A stretch of 62,750 nt of DNA from Paracoccus rhizosphaerae (lineage in GTDB: Bacteria > Pseudomonadota > Alphaproteobacteria > Rhodobacterales > Rhodobacteraceae): the NCBI RefSeq assembly GCF_026162645.1, contig NZ_JAOTBE010000016.1:1-62750 (forward strand), given 5' to 3'. The position numbers were made by a program, and so were the translations under genes. Below the pieces are notes generated by a model. The model ran no database searches. It saw only the letters and a list, made by a program, of their open reading frames with translations, and had not been told where the DNA came from. Each line of letters opens with the position of its first letter. Position 1 is the first letter of the stretch. This document shows positions 7,948-16,557 of this stretch, piece after piece.

Positions 7948-10434
7948 TTACAGTTCAAGGACCGCTCCTCGCTGCCTGGCCGTTTCCAGCACCGCCTGCC
8001 GCAACGGTTCGTTCCGCTTCAGGAGCTTTCGGAAGCCAGGTTCATCCAACAAGAGCATCGTGCAATGCGTTATGGCGGTGATCTGCCCGCGACGCGGCCG
8101 GTGCGTCAGCAATCCCAACTCCCCAAAAATCTCGCCGCGCCCTAGAGGATACGCTTGTCCGCCAACGCTGACCTCCACAGCGCCGGATGCGATGAAGTAG
8201 ACGTTGCGCTCCACATCTCCTCGACGCACCAGAACCTCTCCCGGTTCGGCATAACGGGTCCTGAAGGCGCGCACCAGTTTCTGTCGCTGCCGGTCGTCCA
8301 TGTCTTGAAATAACGGAAACTGGCGCGTGAACTCGGCTTTCTCCACCGCCAGGTCGAGCCTCGGACGCTGCGCCAGCTGCTTTCGAGCCTTTTCGATGGT
8401 CTGAAGCAGCTTCGTGTAGACCTCCCGGCCGATGAGGCCGTCACCGAAGAAAACATGGTATTCGTTCTCTTCAAGCCGAAGAGCTGTGCGCCGGATGAAC
8501 CTGCGCTCCATCTCCGTGGCATAAGCTGGATACTGAAGTCGAAGCCCGTTCAGCGACTTCCGCGCCTCAGCTTCACGCTGCTTCAGCGCTTCATGCAGGA
8601 GGTCGGCAATGTGCTTGCCGTGGATGCGGCGGATCTTGGTGTCAATGTAGCCGTGCAGGTCGCTCAGGATCAGGCGCTGGTTCAGGAGGATCTCGAAACG
8701 GGCGGCTGTCAACTGAGTCAGGAGCCCCTGCAGGCCCAGCCTGTTGTGGAGCCGGATTGCCAGCGTGTAGCGGGGTCCGAGGTTCAGGGACCGTCGCCCG
8801 GCTTCGCGGTAGCCATTGCGCCCCTCGATCCGCGTGCTTTCGATAAGGCGGTCGACATCCGACAGCATCTGCTCCACGAGGCGGTCGGAAAGAAGCTGCT
8901 GCCGGAATGCGTCGAGGATCATGTCCCGCTCGCGTCCACCAAGGGCGACGAGGCCAAGAGTGACACGATCACTTTCCGCCGTGTCGTCCGCCGCCTCTGC
9001 GCGCTCAAGGGACCTGCTCAAACGCTCCGCAAACTGCTTAGCTTCGCTTCGGACCACGTCACTGTTCAACTCGTGACGCCGGGTGGTCCTGGACACACCC
9101 TCGCGCACGTTCTGAAGGGTCACGGCGATCACTTGGTTTGAAAGAGCCTGATCCAGCGGCGAAAGCCGGTCAAGGCGGAGCCTGCCGATCAGCCACCGGA
9201 GGGTTGTGCCCTGCACCAGGAGGGTGACCAGGGCGAAGCCTGTCGCGACGATACCGACTTCGTGCTTGACCGCAGCAGGAACAAGCGCGCTTTCAGCGAC
9301 CGCCAGGGTCAGCGCAAGGGTTACGGCCCCTCGCAGACCACCCCACAGGATGGCAAGGCGGTAGGGACTCTCGACCGGTGGCGACAGCTTGAAACGGGAC
9401 AAAAGCGGAAGCATGCCATAAAGCACGAGAGCACGAGCCACGATCGCGGAAACAGTGACAACGAGGATCAGGAACAGATCGTGCAGTTCGGCGTCCGCAA
9501 TCAGCCGTGGGACCAGCAGAGCAGCAAGCACGAAGATGAACGACGTTGCCCAGTGGGCCAGGCTGTCCCAGACCTCGCGCATATAGGTCCAGTTTCCCGG
9601 GCCGATGCGCCCAGGGCCCAACATGTTGATGGTCAGTCCCGCAACCACCGTTGCCACGACGCCCGACACCCCGACCAACTGTTCGCCGATCACGAACGTG
9701 AGGTAAGCCAGTCCGACGCTTATCGAAAGCTGTCCGCGGGGAAAAGGATCCAGCCAGGACATGAGGCTCGAGCTTGCCCTGCCCATGATCCAGCCAAAGG
9801 CTATGCCTCCGAGAATAGGCACCGGAAATTGAACAAGCGCATCGCTCAGCGTGGGGTTGGGGACACCGGCCATGACGAATGTCAGAAAAAAGCTGTAGAG
9901 CGCGATGGCTGCCGCGTCGTTGAGCAGACTTTCTCCCTCGACGATCCGGGACAGCCGCAGCGGTGCAGAGGTGTTGCGGAAGATGGAGACCACAGCCGAG
10001 GGATCAGTCGTGGCCACGATGGCTCCCAGCATCAGGCAGGCTACCAACGGCAGGGACGTGAAAGGCGCAAGGGCAAACCCGATGACAAAGGTGGCGACGA
10101 TCACGGCCACGATGGCCATCAGGATGATCGGGACCCAGTCATCGAGCATGCGCCGGACGTTCAACCTCAAGGCTACTTGAAAAAGCAGCGTCGGCAACAA
10201 CAGGTACATGAACACGTTTGACCGGATCGGCAGGTTGAGGATTGCCGCGGCAGCAGGCGCGAAGAGTTCTCCGCCAACCCCCGCCGTTACAAGCAGCGCA
10301 CCAATGCCGATCAGGGTTCCAACGAGGGCAAGAAGCACCGTGTAGGGCAGCCGCAACCGCTCGGCTAGAGGTTCGCACAACGCGATGAGGACCAGCAGAA
10401 CGGCAATGACAGCAACGAAGAGGATCAGGTTCAT
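7948..10434 (-). CDS. CPA1-type cation:proton antiporter with C-terminal cyclic-nucleotide-binding domain
   Basis: About 828 residues. The first ~410 form a Na+/H+ exchanger domain of roughly 12 membrane helices, with the NhaP/NHE-type motifs AIVATTDPSAVVSIF, VEGESLLNDAAAIALY and LRGAVTLALTLAV. A long cytoplasmic helical region (~430-690) follows. The last ~130 residues form a cyclic-nucleotide-binding domain (LVRRGDVERNVYFIASGAVEVSV, GEIFGELGLLTHRPRRGQ). Predicted role: exchange of Na+ or K+ for H+ at the inner membrane, gated by a nucleotide or other ligand. ATG at 10434 was chosen over the longer frame to 10458. It stands alone. Confidence 0.88.
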   Translation of the reverse strand: MNLILFVAVIAVLLVLIALCEPLAERLRLPYTVLLALVGTLIGIGALLVTAGVGGELFAPAAAAILNLPIRSNVFMYLLLPTLLFQVALRLNVRRMLDDWVPIILMAIVAVIVATFVIGFALAPFTSLPLVACLMLGAIVATTDPSAVVSIFRNTSAPLRLSRIVEGESLLNDAAAIALYSFFLTFVMAGVPNPTLSDALVQFPVPILGGIAFGWIMGRASSSLMSWLDPFPRGQLSISVGLAYLTFVIGEQLVGVSGVVATVVAGLTINMLGPGRIGPGNWTYMREVWDSLAHWATSFIFVLAALLVPRLIADAELHDLFLILVVTVSAIVARALVLYGMLPLLSRFKLSPPVESPYRLAILWGGLRGAVTLALTLAVAESALVPAAVKHEVGIVATGFALVTLLVQGTTLRWLIGRLRLDRLSPLDQALSNQVIAVTLQNVREGVSRTTRRHELNSDVVRSEAKQFAERLSRSLERAEAADDTAESDRVTLGLVALGGRERDMILDAFRQQLLSDRLVEQMLSDVDRLIESTRIEGRNGYREAGRRSLNLGPRYTLAIRLHNRLGLQGLLTQLTAARFEILLNQRLILSDLHGYIDTKIRRIHGKHIADLLHEALKQREAEARKSLNGLRLQYPAYATEMERRFIRRTALRLEENEYHVFFGDGLIGREVYTKLLQTIEKARKQLAQRPRLDLAVEKAEFTRQFPLFQDMDDRQRQKLVRAFRTRYAEPGEVLVRRGDVERNVYFIASGAVEVSVGGQAYPLGRGEIFGELGLLTHRPRRGQITAITHCTMLLLDEPGFRKLLKRNEPLRQAVLETARQRGAVLEL

Positions 10435-10669
10435 GGCTTGATATTGCCTTGTCAGCACAGCAGGCGGAACACGAAAGCCTGCCGGTTAACCTTTATGCTA
10501 TCTGATCATGATCCTCGTTCCCCGCCAGAGGCATAGCTTCCTGCCAAGGCGCGAGAACCCCAACTGAGCTTCGGCGCGCATGGCGGCTCGCAGAGCGACT
10601 GCCAGATCGGAGCAGGGTGCCATTGCTGTACGGTCTCCCCTACCCTCCTACATTAAGAATAAAGATAGA

Positions 10670-11434
10670 TTAGGATTCAGTCCGCTTGACAGACTCGCGT
10701 AAGTCTATCGCCCTGCCCATCTCTGCCAGAGCCTGACCAAGCGGCGAGGCACCACACTGGAAACTGGCAAATGCGCCAAGATCCAGCGTTGCCACATACT
10801 CGGCCTCCATAGCTGCCGTGTCTGCGCGCGCAGCTCCGTCATCCTCCGGCAATGCAGGACGCCCTGACCAGCGACCGAGAAGCGCCAAGGCACGCCTGGG
10901 AGCTGACAGTCGATAGGCGTTGCTGACCTGTCTGACCTGAGGCCCACGGCCCTCACTGCGTATCGGCTCGAACCGGCGCAGCCAGTCCAGAAAACCGTGA
11001 TCGCGCAGCGCCTTCATCGCGCGCACGACGGCATCTCGCGACCGTTTCAGCTTACCGGTGATCCAGTCGAGCGACGGGTCCAAGCGGCCTGTCTTGAAGC
11101 TGACCAGGTTTGCGAAGAGGGTCAGAAGCTCCAATGCAACACCACCCAAGGGACCGTTACGTTTTCCCCGCTCCTTGCCCTCCAGCTCGTAGCGTTGGGC
11201 GGCGCGAAGGATCTTCTGGACCTCCTGACGGGACGTGCCGCGCCAGAAAGACGCTTCGCACGATCCTGCGCGGCAAGAGTTACTGCGGATCGGGCGGCGG
11301 GTTACTGCGCGCTGGTCGGGGTACGCGCCTGCAATCACGCCGCCGAGGCTATTGAATAGACTGCCGCCTGCCGCGGCTGTTGGGATAGTCATCTGCTGCT
11401 CCTCGATTCCAAGAAGCGCGGTGTCCGCAGGCAA
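10670..11434 (-). CDS. Plasmid-type winged-helix protein, possible replication-associated factor
   Basis: 254 residues, or 240 if the ATG at 11392 is used. The N-terminus has the GGSLFNSLGGVIAGAYPDQR motif. A helix-turn-helix lies around residues 115-150 (LDWITGKLKRSRDAVVRAMKALRDHGFLDWLRRFEP), followed by RGPQVRQVSNAYRLS. I recall similar proteins as conserved hypotheticals on alphaproteobacterial plasmids, sometimes labelled replication protein; I cannot confirm a replication role. A divergent candidate small RNA lies just upstream. Together they might be a second, older replicon's control region fused to the repABC plasmid (inference). Confidence 0.6.
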   Translation of the reverse strand: MPADTALLGIEEQQMTIPTAAAGGSLFNSLGGVIAGAYPDQRAVTRRPIRSNSCRAGSCEASFWRGTSRQEVQKILRAAQRYELEGKERGKRNGPLGGVALELLTLFANLVSFKTGRLDPSLDWITGKLKRSRDAVVRAMKALRDHGFLDWLRRFEPIRSEGRGPQVRQVSNAYRLSAPRRALALLGRWSGRPALPEDDGAARADTAAMEAEYVATLDLGAFASFQCGASPLGQALAEMGRAIDLRESVKRTES

Positions 11435-11468
11435 GCCTCATCCGTTCGCACAGATGCGCCTTTTGCTC

Positions 11469-11497
11469 TTGATTTTCGGAGGCGGGAAGATAACTAT
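11469..11497 (+). promoter_or_regulatory. Candidate promoter for a small RNA
   Basis: TTGATT at 11469-11474, a 17-base spacer and AACTAT at 11492-11497, close to a sigma-70 pattern. It lies upstream of a short stretch that has no open frame and ends in a rho-independent terminator. Confidence 0.45.
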
Positions 11498-11503
11498 AGC
11501 AGG

Positions 11504-11588
11504 TGAAACATCGCTAGTTCAGGTCGCCAAACCTGAGTTACCAATCCCAAGCCCCCTCGTGCGGACCCCCGCGCGGGGGTTTTCTTTT
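11504..11588 (+). ncRNA. Candidate small RNA with intrinsic terminator
   Basis: A transcript of about 85 nt is predicted. Near its 5' end AGTTCAGGT (11516-11524) pairs with ACCTGAGTT (11531-11539) around the six-base loop CGCCAA, with two G-U wobbles. It ends in CCCCC-GCGC-GGGGG (11566-11579) followed by TTTTCTTTT. No coding frame explains the terminator, and the neighbouring genes point away from it. It lies directly upstream of, and divergent from, the winged-helix gene. It may be an autonomous sRNA or a plasmid control RNA. Confidence 0.5.
11566..11588 (+). terminator. Rho-independent terminator
   Basis: The palindrome CCCCCGCGCGGGGG is followed immediately by TTTTCTTTT on the plus strand. 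It has the expected stem and U-tract and closes the candidate small RNA. Confidence 0.75.
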
Positions 11589-11712
11589 GGGCTGGTCCCT
11601 TATCTGATGTGGCTCTTCCCTTTCCTTTTTGCGGGTACTTTGTCGGTCACCTGACGCATGCAGGGCGTTGGCGACAGTTCATCGTGTCGGGGTCGCCGGC
11701 TTTCTACACGCA

Positions 11713-12291
11713 TCAGTAGCTGACCCACTCGGTAGAATACGTACCGGTGTAGTCCTGCATCCGAAGCAGGATCGCCCGGAAGCTTCCATACTCTGACGTG
11801 AAGGTGGTCCCTGTATGCTCAGCAATCGCTGTGCCGACCCAGCCAGGAACATCATTTTGAACCTGCCGGACGAACTGGCCTTCGCTGTTGTAGAAGTTCC
11901 GAACGGCGCTGACATACACGTCGCGGCCACCACTGCTGTTCTCGCTACGCTTGCGAAGCTCCCAGACCTCGACGGCATCCCGATACTGCCTCACCTCAGG
12001 AGTAAGCCCGTCAGACCCGAGATGAGGGGCAGGCCTTGATCCACCCCCACCCATCGGACAGTTCCAAAGCTGCAACGGCGGCTCGATCGGCCAAGGCGTC
12101 ACGCGCCGGATGACCTCGATCTGGGCTGCTGTGCATTCGGCCGAAGGAGGAAAACCACCCGCCATGCACAAGAGGATCGCGCAGTCGATGGGGTAGGAAC
12201 GAGCGGCAACACGCGACGGAGGTACAATTCCCGCCGACACAGCCACCACCAATCCCAACACCGGTGAGCGCAGATAGCGAAGCACAACCAT
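11713..12291 (-). CDS. Conserved hypothetical exported protein, possibly TrbM-like
   Basis: 192 residues with an N-terminal hydrophobic signal (VLGLVVAVSAGIVPP). A cysteine-bearing segment follows, YPIDCAILLCMAGGFPPSAEC, then RVTPWPIEPPLQLWNCPMG. The Cys-x5-Cys-x9-10-Cys pattern with LCMAGG recalls TrbM/KikA proteins of conjugation systems, but no other transfer genes are in the window. The second half (VYVSAVRNFYNSEGQFVRQVQND) has no recognisable family. It is probably an orphan left from a transfer region. The TrbM link is weak. Confidence 0.5.
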   Translation of the reverse strand: MVVLRYLRSPVLGLVVAVSAGIVPPSRVAARSYPIDCAILLCMAGGFPPSAECTAAQIEVIRRVTPWPIEPPLQLWNCPMGGGGSRPAPHLGSDGLTPEVRQYRDAVEVWELRKRSENSSGGRDVYVSAVRNFYNSEGQFVRQVQNDVPGWVGTAIAEHTGTTFTSEYGSFRAILLRMQDYTGTYSTEWVSY

Positions 12292-12420
12292 TCTCCCTTA
12301 GCCGCCATAGCTATAGTTATGATGTCATCAGTATAATATCGTATAGTGCTTCTTACACTCGTTTGGCAACGGCAGGAGGTGCGATTTGACGATCGCAGGA
12401 GATAGCGAGCCTGCGCTCTG

Positions 12421-12511
12421 CCGAAGGTCTTCCAGGCCAACCTCCGGATCAACGTAAGCGCATACGGATCATCCTCGGCGCCGGACTGATCGGCGTGCAA
12501 CGCGAGGGTAC
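12421..12511 (+). pseudogene. Degenerate fragment of a dnaE2 gene
   Basis: Reads PKVFQAN and, after about 20 unrelated bases, RIILGAGLIGVQREG. This matches the C-terminal OB-fold region of the DnaE2 in this same window ([28 protein letters not shown], near 21.05 kb) but is clearly diverged. Only about 30 codons remain. It marks the trace of a second imuABC-type locus or a past recombination event. Confidence 0.6.
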
Positions 12512-12584
12512 CAGGCAGCCCGGGACGGGTACGACGCGGTGTGGCATGGCGACGACCGCCCCACTGCCCTTCCCGCCGACCCGT

Positions 12585-12779
12585 ATGACGGTCTGCAAGA
12601 TCCGTGACTGGCAAATCGCTGCCGCGCGCCAGCAACCCTCCGCGGCCATCGGCCTCCTCCAGATCGTCGGCGACACCTATCGGTCACTCATCGATCAAGT
12701 GAACCTGTCCTTCATCACGCGTTTCAACCGGAGGACCCAGCCTAACAGAGCCCAGGATCCCGCGGTCGTATCACCATGA
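12585..12779 (+). pseudogene. Muramidase-like remnant
   Basis: The frame reads MTVCKIRDWQIAAARQQPSAAIGLLQIVGDTYRSLIDQVNLS. This resembles the (M)TV.EVL.WQ...S.A.G.YQ....TLR.LV segment of small phage/plasmid muramidase-like proteins. The rest of such a protein is absent. It follows the dnaE2 fragment directly, so the 12.3-13.0 kb stretch is a patchwork of decayed genes. Confidence 0.35.
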
Positions 12780-12933
12780 TGGCGGAAAGCCGCCTGACGA
12801 CAGTGCAGCGAGGCATCTGGACCATGGAGCCGAAGCGGACGTTCGCCCAAGATGGAACGTCATCGGGGCAGGGTTGGCGCGGAGGAGCCCATCGCCGCCC
12901 CTCGCGAATGCTGCAGCGAATGCAGGCGCAGCA

Positions 12934-12952
12934 AAAAGGGCTCGACCCTTTT
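12934..12952. terminator. Terminator-like hairpin
   Basis: AAAAGGG-CTCGA-CCCTTTT is a perfect 7-bp stem with A and T runs on its two sides, so it could end transcripts from either strand. It lies between the decayed region and the CMD/aminotransferase operon (which ends at 13062) and probably terminates the latter. Confidence 0.5.
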
Positions 12953-13061
12953 GCAGCCGGTCGAAGAGCCAGGGTGCTGCTATGACATATGCCCGAAGCC
13001 TCGGTCGCTAGTCGGTGACCGAGGCGACGGCAGCAAGAGGCAGGAACGCATCCATTTGCGT

Positions 13062-13625
13062 TCAGTGATCACTGCTACCTGCTTCGTTCTCCTGAATTGG
13101 GTTGGTCATCATTTCCTGAGCGATGGCTTCATCCAGTGGGGTATCATAGCTCATGAGAATGAAGCCGAGCAGTGAGTAGAAGCCGACGGTCGCCATCAGG
13201 TCGAAGACAGCCGGTCGTCCAATTGCCTGTGCGAGTTCAGCCTCCAGGGACTTGGGCAGGTGATGCAGGTCGAACAGGGCGTCTACGGCGCGGGCAATCA
13301 GACCATCCTCGCCTGAAGGCGAGCCACGGAGTGACATGATCCGCGCATCTGGCATACCCAAGCTCCGGGCTCGGCTGACATGGTGCTGCCATTCATAGGT
13401 CGAGCCCATGCGGTACGCGGCACGCAGGATGACTACTTCCGACCGGACCGGTCCCAAGGCACTTTCTTTGACAATGTGCTGGCGGAGCGGCGCCCATGCC
13501 CGCAGCAGATCCGGATGATGGCCCATGGTCCGGTAGACGTTCAACGCGCCCGCGAAGCCATCGCGCAGGTCGGCAATCTCGGAAGGCCATTCTTCGTCAG
13601 TCAGCGGAGAACATGCTGATGTCAT
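13062..13625 (-). CDS. Carboxymuconolactone decarboxylase-like (AhpD-type) protein
   Basis: 187 residues with the CMD helical core: VRSEVVILRAAYRMGSTYEWQHHVSRARSLGMPDARI. The usual redox Cys-x-x-Cys is replaced (STYEWQHH keeps the Glu-x2-His part), so it is unlikely to be an AhpD-type peroxidase partner. C-terminal helices match two-domain CMD proteins. Its ATG overlaps the stop of the upstream aminotransferase gene by four bases (ATGA), so the two are translationally coupled and probably act on the same substrate, which is unknown. Confidence 0.8.
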   Translation of the reverse strand: MTSACSPLTDEEWPSEIADLRDGFAGALNVYRTMGHHPDLLRAWAPLRQHIVKESALGPVRSEVVILRAAYRMGSTYEWQHHVSRARSLGMPDARIMSLRGSPSGEDGLIARAVDALFDLHHLPKSLEAELAQAIGRPAVFDLMATVGFYSLLGFILMSYDTPLDEAIAQEMMTNPIQENEAGSSDH

Positions 13626-14953
13626 TGGACCGCTCTCGTTGCTGCGTCGATCGCGTCGGCCAGACGCTCAACAAGCTGGTCCACTTCCTCCGGGGAAATC
13701 ACATAGGGCGGAGCAAGCAGCACATGGTCTCCCCGAACGCCGTCGATGGTGCCGCCCATGGGATAGCACAGAAGCCCGCGTTCCATCGCTTCGCGCTTGA
13801 TGCGCGCATGCAGCCGCAGTTTCGGTTCGAACGGCTCCTTGGAGGCACGGTCTGCCACCATCTCGATGCCTCGGAACAGGCCGCGGCCACGGATGTCGCC
13901 GACGAAGGAAGAGTGCGCCAGCGCCGACTCGAGGCTTTCCTGCAACTTATCGCCCATGAGCGCGACGTGCTCCATCACGCCCGGTCGCGACAGGATCTCA
14001 ACAACCTTGCTGGCCGCTGCCGCCGCAACAGGGTGACCGACATAGGTGTGGCCGTGCTGGAACAGGCCAGAGCCTTCTTCGAAGGCCCGGTACACGGCGT
14101 CAGACAGCAGCACCGCGCCGATAGGCTGGTAGCCGCCGCCCAGCCCCTTGGCGATGGTGACCAAGTCGGGTTGCACGCCCTCCGCTGCACAGGCAAAGAT
14201 CGAGCCGGTCCGGCCCATGCCGCACATGACTTCATCCAGAATGAGCAGTACGCCATGCCGGTCGCACACCTCACGGATGCGGCGGAAATATCCCGGCACA
14301 GCCGGCACCGCCCCCATGGTTGCTCCTACGACCGGCTCGGCAACGAAGGCAATGACCTGATCTGCCCCAAGTGCGCGAATTTTGGCATCAAGCTCGTCGG
14401 CCAGTCTCTGGCCGTAGGCTGCGGCATCCTCGTCCGGCCGTTGATCGCGGTAGGTATAGCAGGGCGAAACATGATACGTCTCGGGCAGGATCGGCTGGAA
14501 CTGCGCCCGACGCCAGACATTTCCGCCGGTTGCAAGCGCGCCGATCGTGTTGCCGTGGTAGCTCTGCCGACGCGCAATGATGTGGCGCCGCTGTGGCTGA
14601 CCGATCTCTACGAAATACTGCCGCGCCATCTTCAGCGCGGCCTCTACCGCTTCCGACCCCCCTGACACCAAGTAAACAAAATCCAGCCCATCAGGTGCTA
14701 GACCGACCAGCCTCTCGGCCAGATCCTCGGCAACATCTGTGGTAAAAAACGACGTGTGTGCATAGGCCACGCGATCCATCTGTGCGCGCATGGCGTCCAG
14801 CACCTCGCCATTCCCATGCCCCAAGCAGCTGACAGCCGCTCCCCCTGAGCCGTCGAGATAGCTGCGGCCATTAGCATCCTCAATAAAAACGCCTTGTGCC
14901 GAGACTACGCGCGGTAGTTCAGCCTTGATCGTGCGATGAAGGATCTTTGTCAT
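13622..14953 (-). CDS. Class III PLP-dependent aminotransferase
   Basis: 443 residues, full length. Fold type I class III signs are present: VSGGSEAVEAALKMARQY (~97-113), SYHGNTIGAL (~131-140), the cofactor-contacting Asp in LLILDEVMCGMGRTG (~236-250), the Schiff-base lysine near K269 in DLVTIAKGLGGGYQPIGAV, and HGHTYVGHPVAAAAA. Such enzymes move amino groups from omega-amino acids, amines or GABA-like compounds to pyruvate or 2-oxoglutarate; the substrate is not readable here. It forms an operon with the CMD-like gene and is divergent from the RpiR regulator, which probably controls it. Confidence 0.88.
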   Translation of the reverse strand: MTKILHRTIKAELPRVVSAQGVFIEDANGRSYLDGSGGAAVSCLGHGNGEVLDAMRAQMDRVAYAHTSFFTTDVAEDLAERLVGLAPDGLDFVYLVSGGSEAVEAALKMARQYFVEIGQPQRRHIIARRQSYHGNTIGALATGGNVWRRAQFQPILPETYHVSPCYTYRDQRPDEDAAAYGQRLADELDAKIRALGADQVIAFVAEPVVGATMGAVPAVPGYFRRIREVCDRHGVLLILDEVMCGMGRTGSIFACAAEGVQPDLVTIAKGLGGGYQPIGAVLLSDAVYRAFEEGSGLFQHGHTYVGHPVAAAAASKVVEILSRPGVMEHVALMGDKLQESLESALAHSSFVGDIRGRGLFRGIEMVADRASKEPFEPKLRLHARIKREAMERGLLCYPMGGTIDGVRGDHVLLAPPYVISPEEVDQLVERLADAIDAATRAVQ

Positions 14954-15027
14954 TCGGTTGACCTGTAAAAGCCGTGGCAGCAGGGGGAGCCTTCTAGACT
15001 GGAACTATGCCATGAACCGGAACATCG

Positions 15028-15070
15028 TGCAACATTCGTTTCATAAACCACTGTTGCAATACAAATGTAT
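15028..15070. promoter_or_regulatory. Inverted repeats in the aminotransferase/RpiR divergent promoter region
   Basis: TGCAACA (15028-15034) and TGTTGCA (15052-15058) form an inverted repeat with 17 bases between the arms. ATACA-AA-TGTAT (15059-15070) lies immediately next to it. The region separates the divergent aminotransferase and RpiR genes, so it is the likely operator of the RpiR-type protein. Confidence 0.45.
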
Positions 15071-15141
15071 CATTAAGAGCTGACATTGTGCTTCCATGCT
15101 GTTCGGAAGATGATGTCCGGCTTCAGGAGGCTTCTATACAA

Positions 15142-16023
15142 ATGTCTCAGCAGAAACTTTTGCGCGAGCGGATTGTCGAGAAATTCAACGACATGCCACG
15201 GCAGCTGCAACAGGCTGCGCGCCATGTGTTGGAGCATCCTGATGACGTTGCTCTTCTGTCCATGCGTGAAGTCGCCCGACAGGCCGGGGTCCAACCTGCC
15301 ACCATGACGCGGCTGGCAAAATTCCTTGGGCTGACGGGCTACGAGGAGATCAAGGCTTCCCACACCGAAGCCATGCGCGTACAGGCTGAGGGCTTTGCTC
15401 ACCAGCAGCAGCGTGTCACCGAAGACCCTTCTGGCTCGGGTGCTGCAATGCTGCAGGATCTGGCCACGCAGATCGCCCGCCTGGCTGAACCAGCCTCACT
15501 GGCTCAAATAGAGGCGGCAGCAGAACGACTTGCAAAAGCATCCCGCATCTTCGTCCTTGGCCTCCGCTCTACCCATTTGGTCGCGTGGCATTTCCGGTAT
15601 GTGATGTCGCTGCTTGATGAGCGTGTGCATCATCTCGACGGACCCGCAGGCACCATTGGTGATGGATTGATGCGAGCCGGGCCAGGCGACGTACTGCTGG
15701 CGGTGTCAATCAACCCCTATGCCCGTCAAACGGCAGAACTGGTGCGCATCGCCCGCAACAAAGGTTTGAAGGTGGTGGCGATCACTGACAGCGAGGTTTC
15801 GCCTCTGGCCGGGCTTGCAAACGACCTTGTGGTTTGCCCCGCACAGCAGGGCGCAACCTTCTTTCATACGCTTGTCCCCGCTTTAGCGGTTTCAGAACTT
15901 CTCTGCGGTCTTTTGGCCAATCGCGATCCGGCAGCTACCCTTGCCGCGTTGGAGAAAACTGATCGGCACCTCTCGCAGCTCGAGACTTACATCAGGAAAC
16001 TGCCAAGTAGAGGAAGCATATAG
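15142..16023 (+). CDS. MurR/RpiR-family transcriptional regulator
   Basis: 293 residues from ATG 15142, which has AGGAGG 11 bases upstream; longer frames lack a better site. Residues ~1-80 are the RpiR HTH domain (RIVEKFNDMPRQLQQAARHVLEHPDDVALLSMREVARQAGVQPATMTRLAKFLGL). Residues ~120-260 form a SIS sugar-phosphate-binding domain (RIFVLGLRSTHLVAWHFRYVM, VLLAVSINPYARQTAELVRIARNKGLKVVAITDSEVSPLA). The SIS domain senses a phosphorylated sugar or similar ligand. It is divergent from the aminotransferase operon. Confidence 0.88.
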   Translation: MSQQKLLRERIVEKFNDMPRQLQQAARHVLEHPDDVALLSMREVARQAGVQPATMTRLAKFLGLTGYEEIKASHTEAMRVQAEGFAHQQQRVTEDPSGSGAAMLQDLATQIARLAEPASLAQIEAAAERLAKASRIFVLGLRSTHLVAWHFRYVMSLLDERVHHLDGPAGTIGDGLMRAGPGDVLLAVSINPYARQTAELVRIARNKGLKVVAITDSEVSPLAGLANDLVVCPAQQGATFFHTLVPALAVSELLCGLLANRDPAATLAALEKTDRHLSQLETYIRKLPSRGSI

Positions 16024-16122
16024 TCGGGATGTGAAGTAGCCAGTATGCAGCTGTAGCGAAGGGCGGCTGGATCCCACATCCCAGCCTCCCTGCGCCAAGA
16101 TGGTATCGACGCAGAGAGCCCT

Positions 16123-16557
16123 TCACGCATGGTCAGGTAGGGTGAGGGAGCCGTCCTCGTTCAAAGGCCAGTAGGGATTATGGGCGATCTCCCAGACATG
16201 GCCGTCGAGATCGGCATAATAGCCTGAATAGCCCCCCCAGAATACCTCGTGGGGCGCCTTTATCGGGGCAGCCCCCGCATCCAGGCCGCGTTGGTATGCG
16301 GTGTCGACCGCCTTTCTGTCAGGCATGTTTAGAGCCAGCGTCATGGCACCGGTACCAAGTTCAGCGGCGGGACGATCTTGATCTTTCGCGAGTTCTTTCA
16401 GCCCGAAAAGACCGAGGACAAGACCATTGAGTTGATAGAAGACTATGCTTCCAGCTTCGCTGGGTGCGGGTGTCCAACCAAGCGCGCTGTAGAAGTTCTT
16501 CGCACGCTCGAGATTGTTGACGCCGAGGGTGACGAGGGTGATGCGCTGAGGGGTCAT
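16123..16557 (-). CDS. VOC-family (glyoxalase/bleomycin-resistance-like) protein
   Basis: 144 residues with the paired beta-alpha-beta-beta-beta modules of the VOC superfamily: ITLVTLGVNNLERAKNFYSALGW at the start, and GYSGYYADLDGHVWEIAHNPYWPL near the C-terminus, where the DxDGHxWE ending supplies a metal ligand. Family roles range from lyases and dioxygenases to drug binding, so the substrate is not assigned. It stands alone, ending opposite the RpiR gene. Confidence 0.8.
   Translation of the reverse strand: MTPQRITLVTLGVNNLERAKNFYSALGWTPAPSEAGSIVFYQLNGLVLGLFGLKELAKDQDRPAAELGTGAMTLALNMPDRKAVDTAYQRGLDAGAAPIKAPHEVFWGGYSGYYADLDGHVWEIAHNPYWPLNEDGSLTLPDHA

Noticed and set aside
9262..10221. 319-codon plus-strand frame inside the antiporter gene
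   Set aside because: Composition is Gln/Arg/His-rich without domains, as expected for the antisense of membrane-helix codons.
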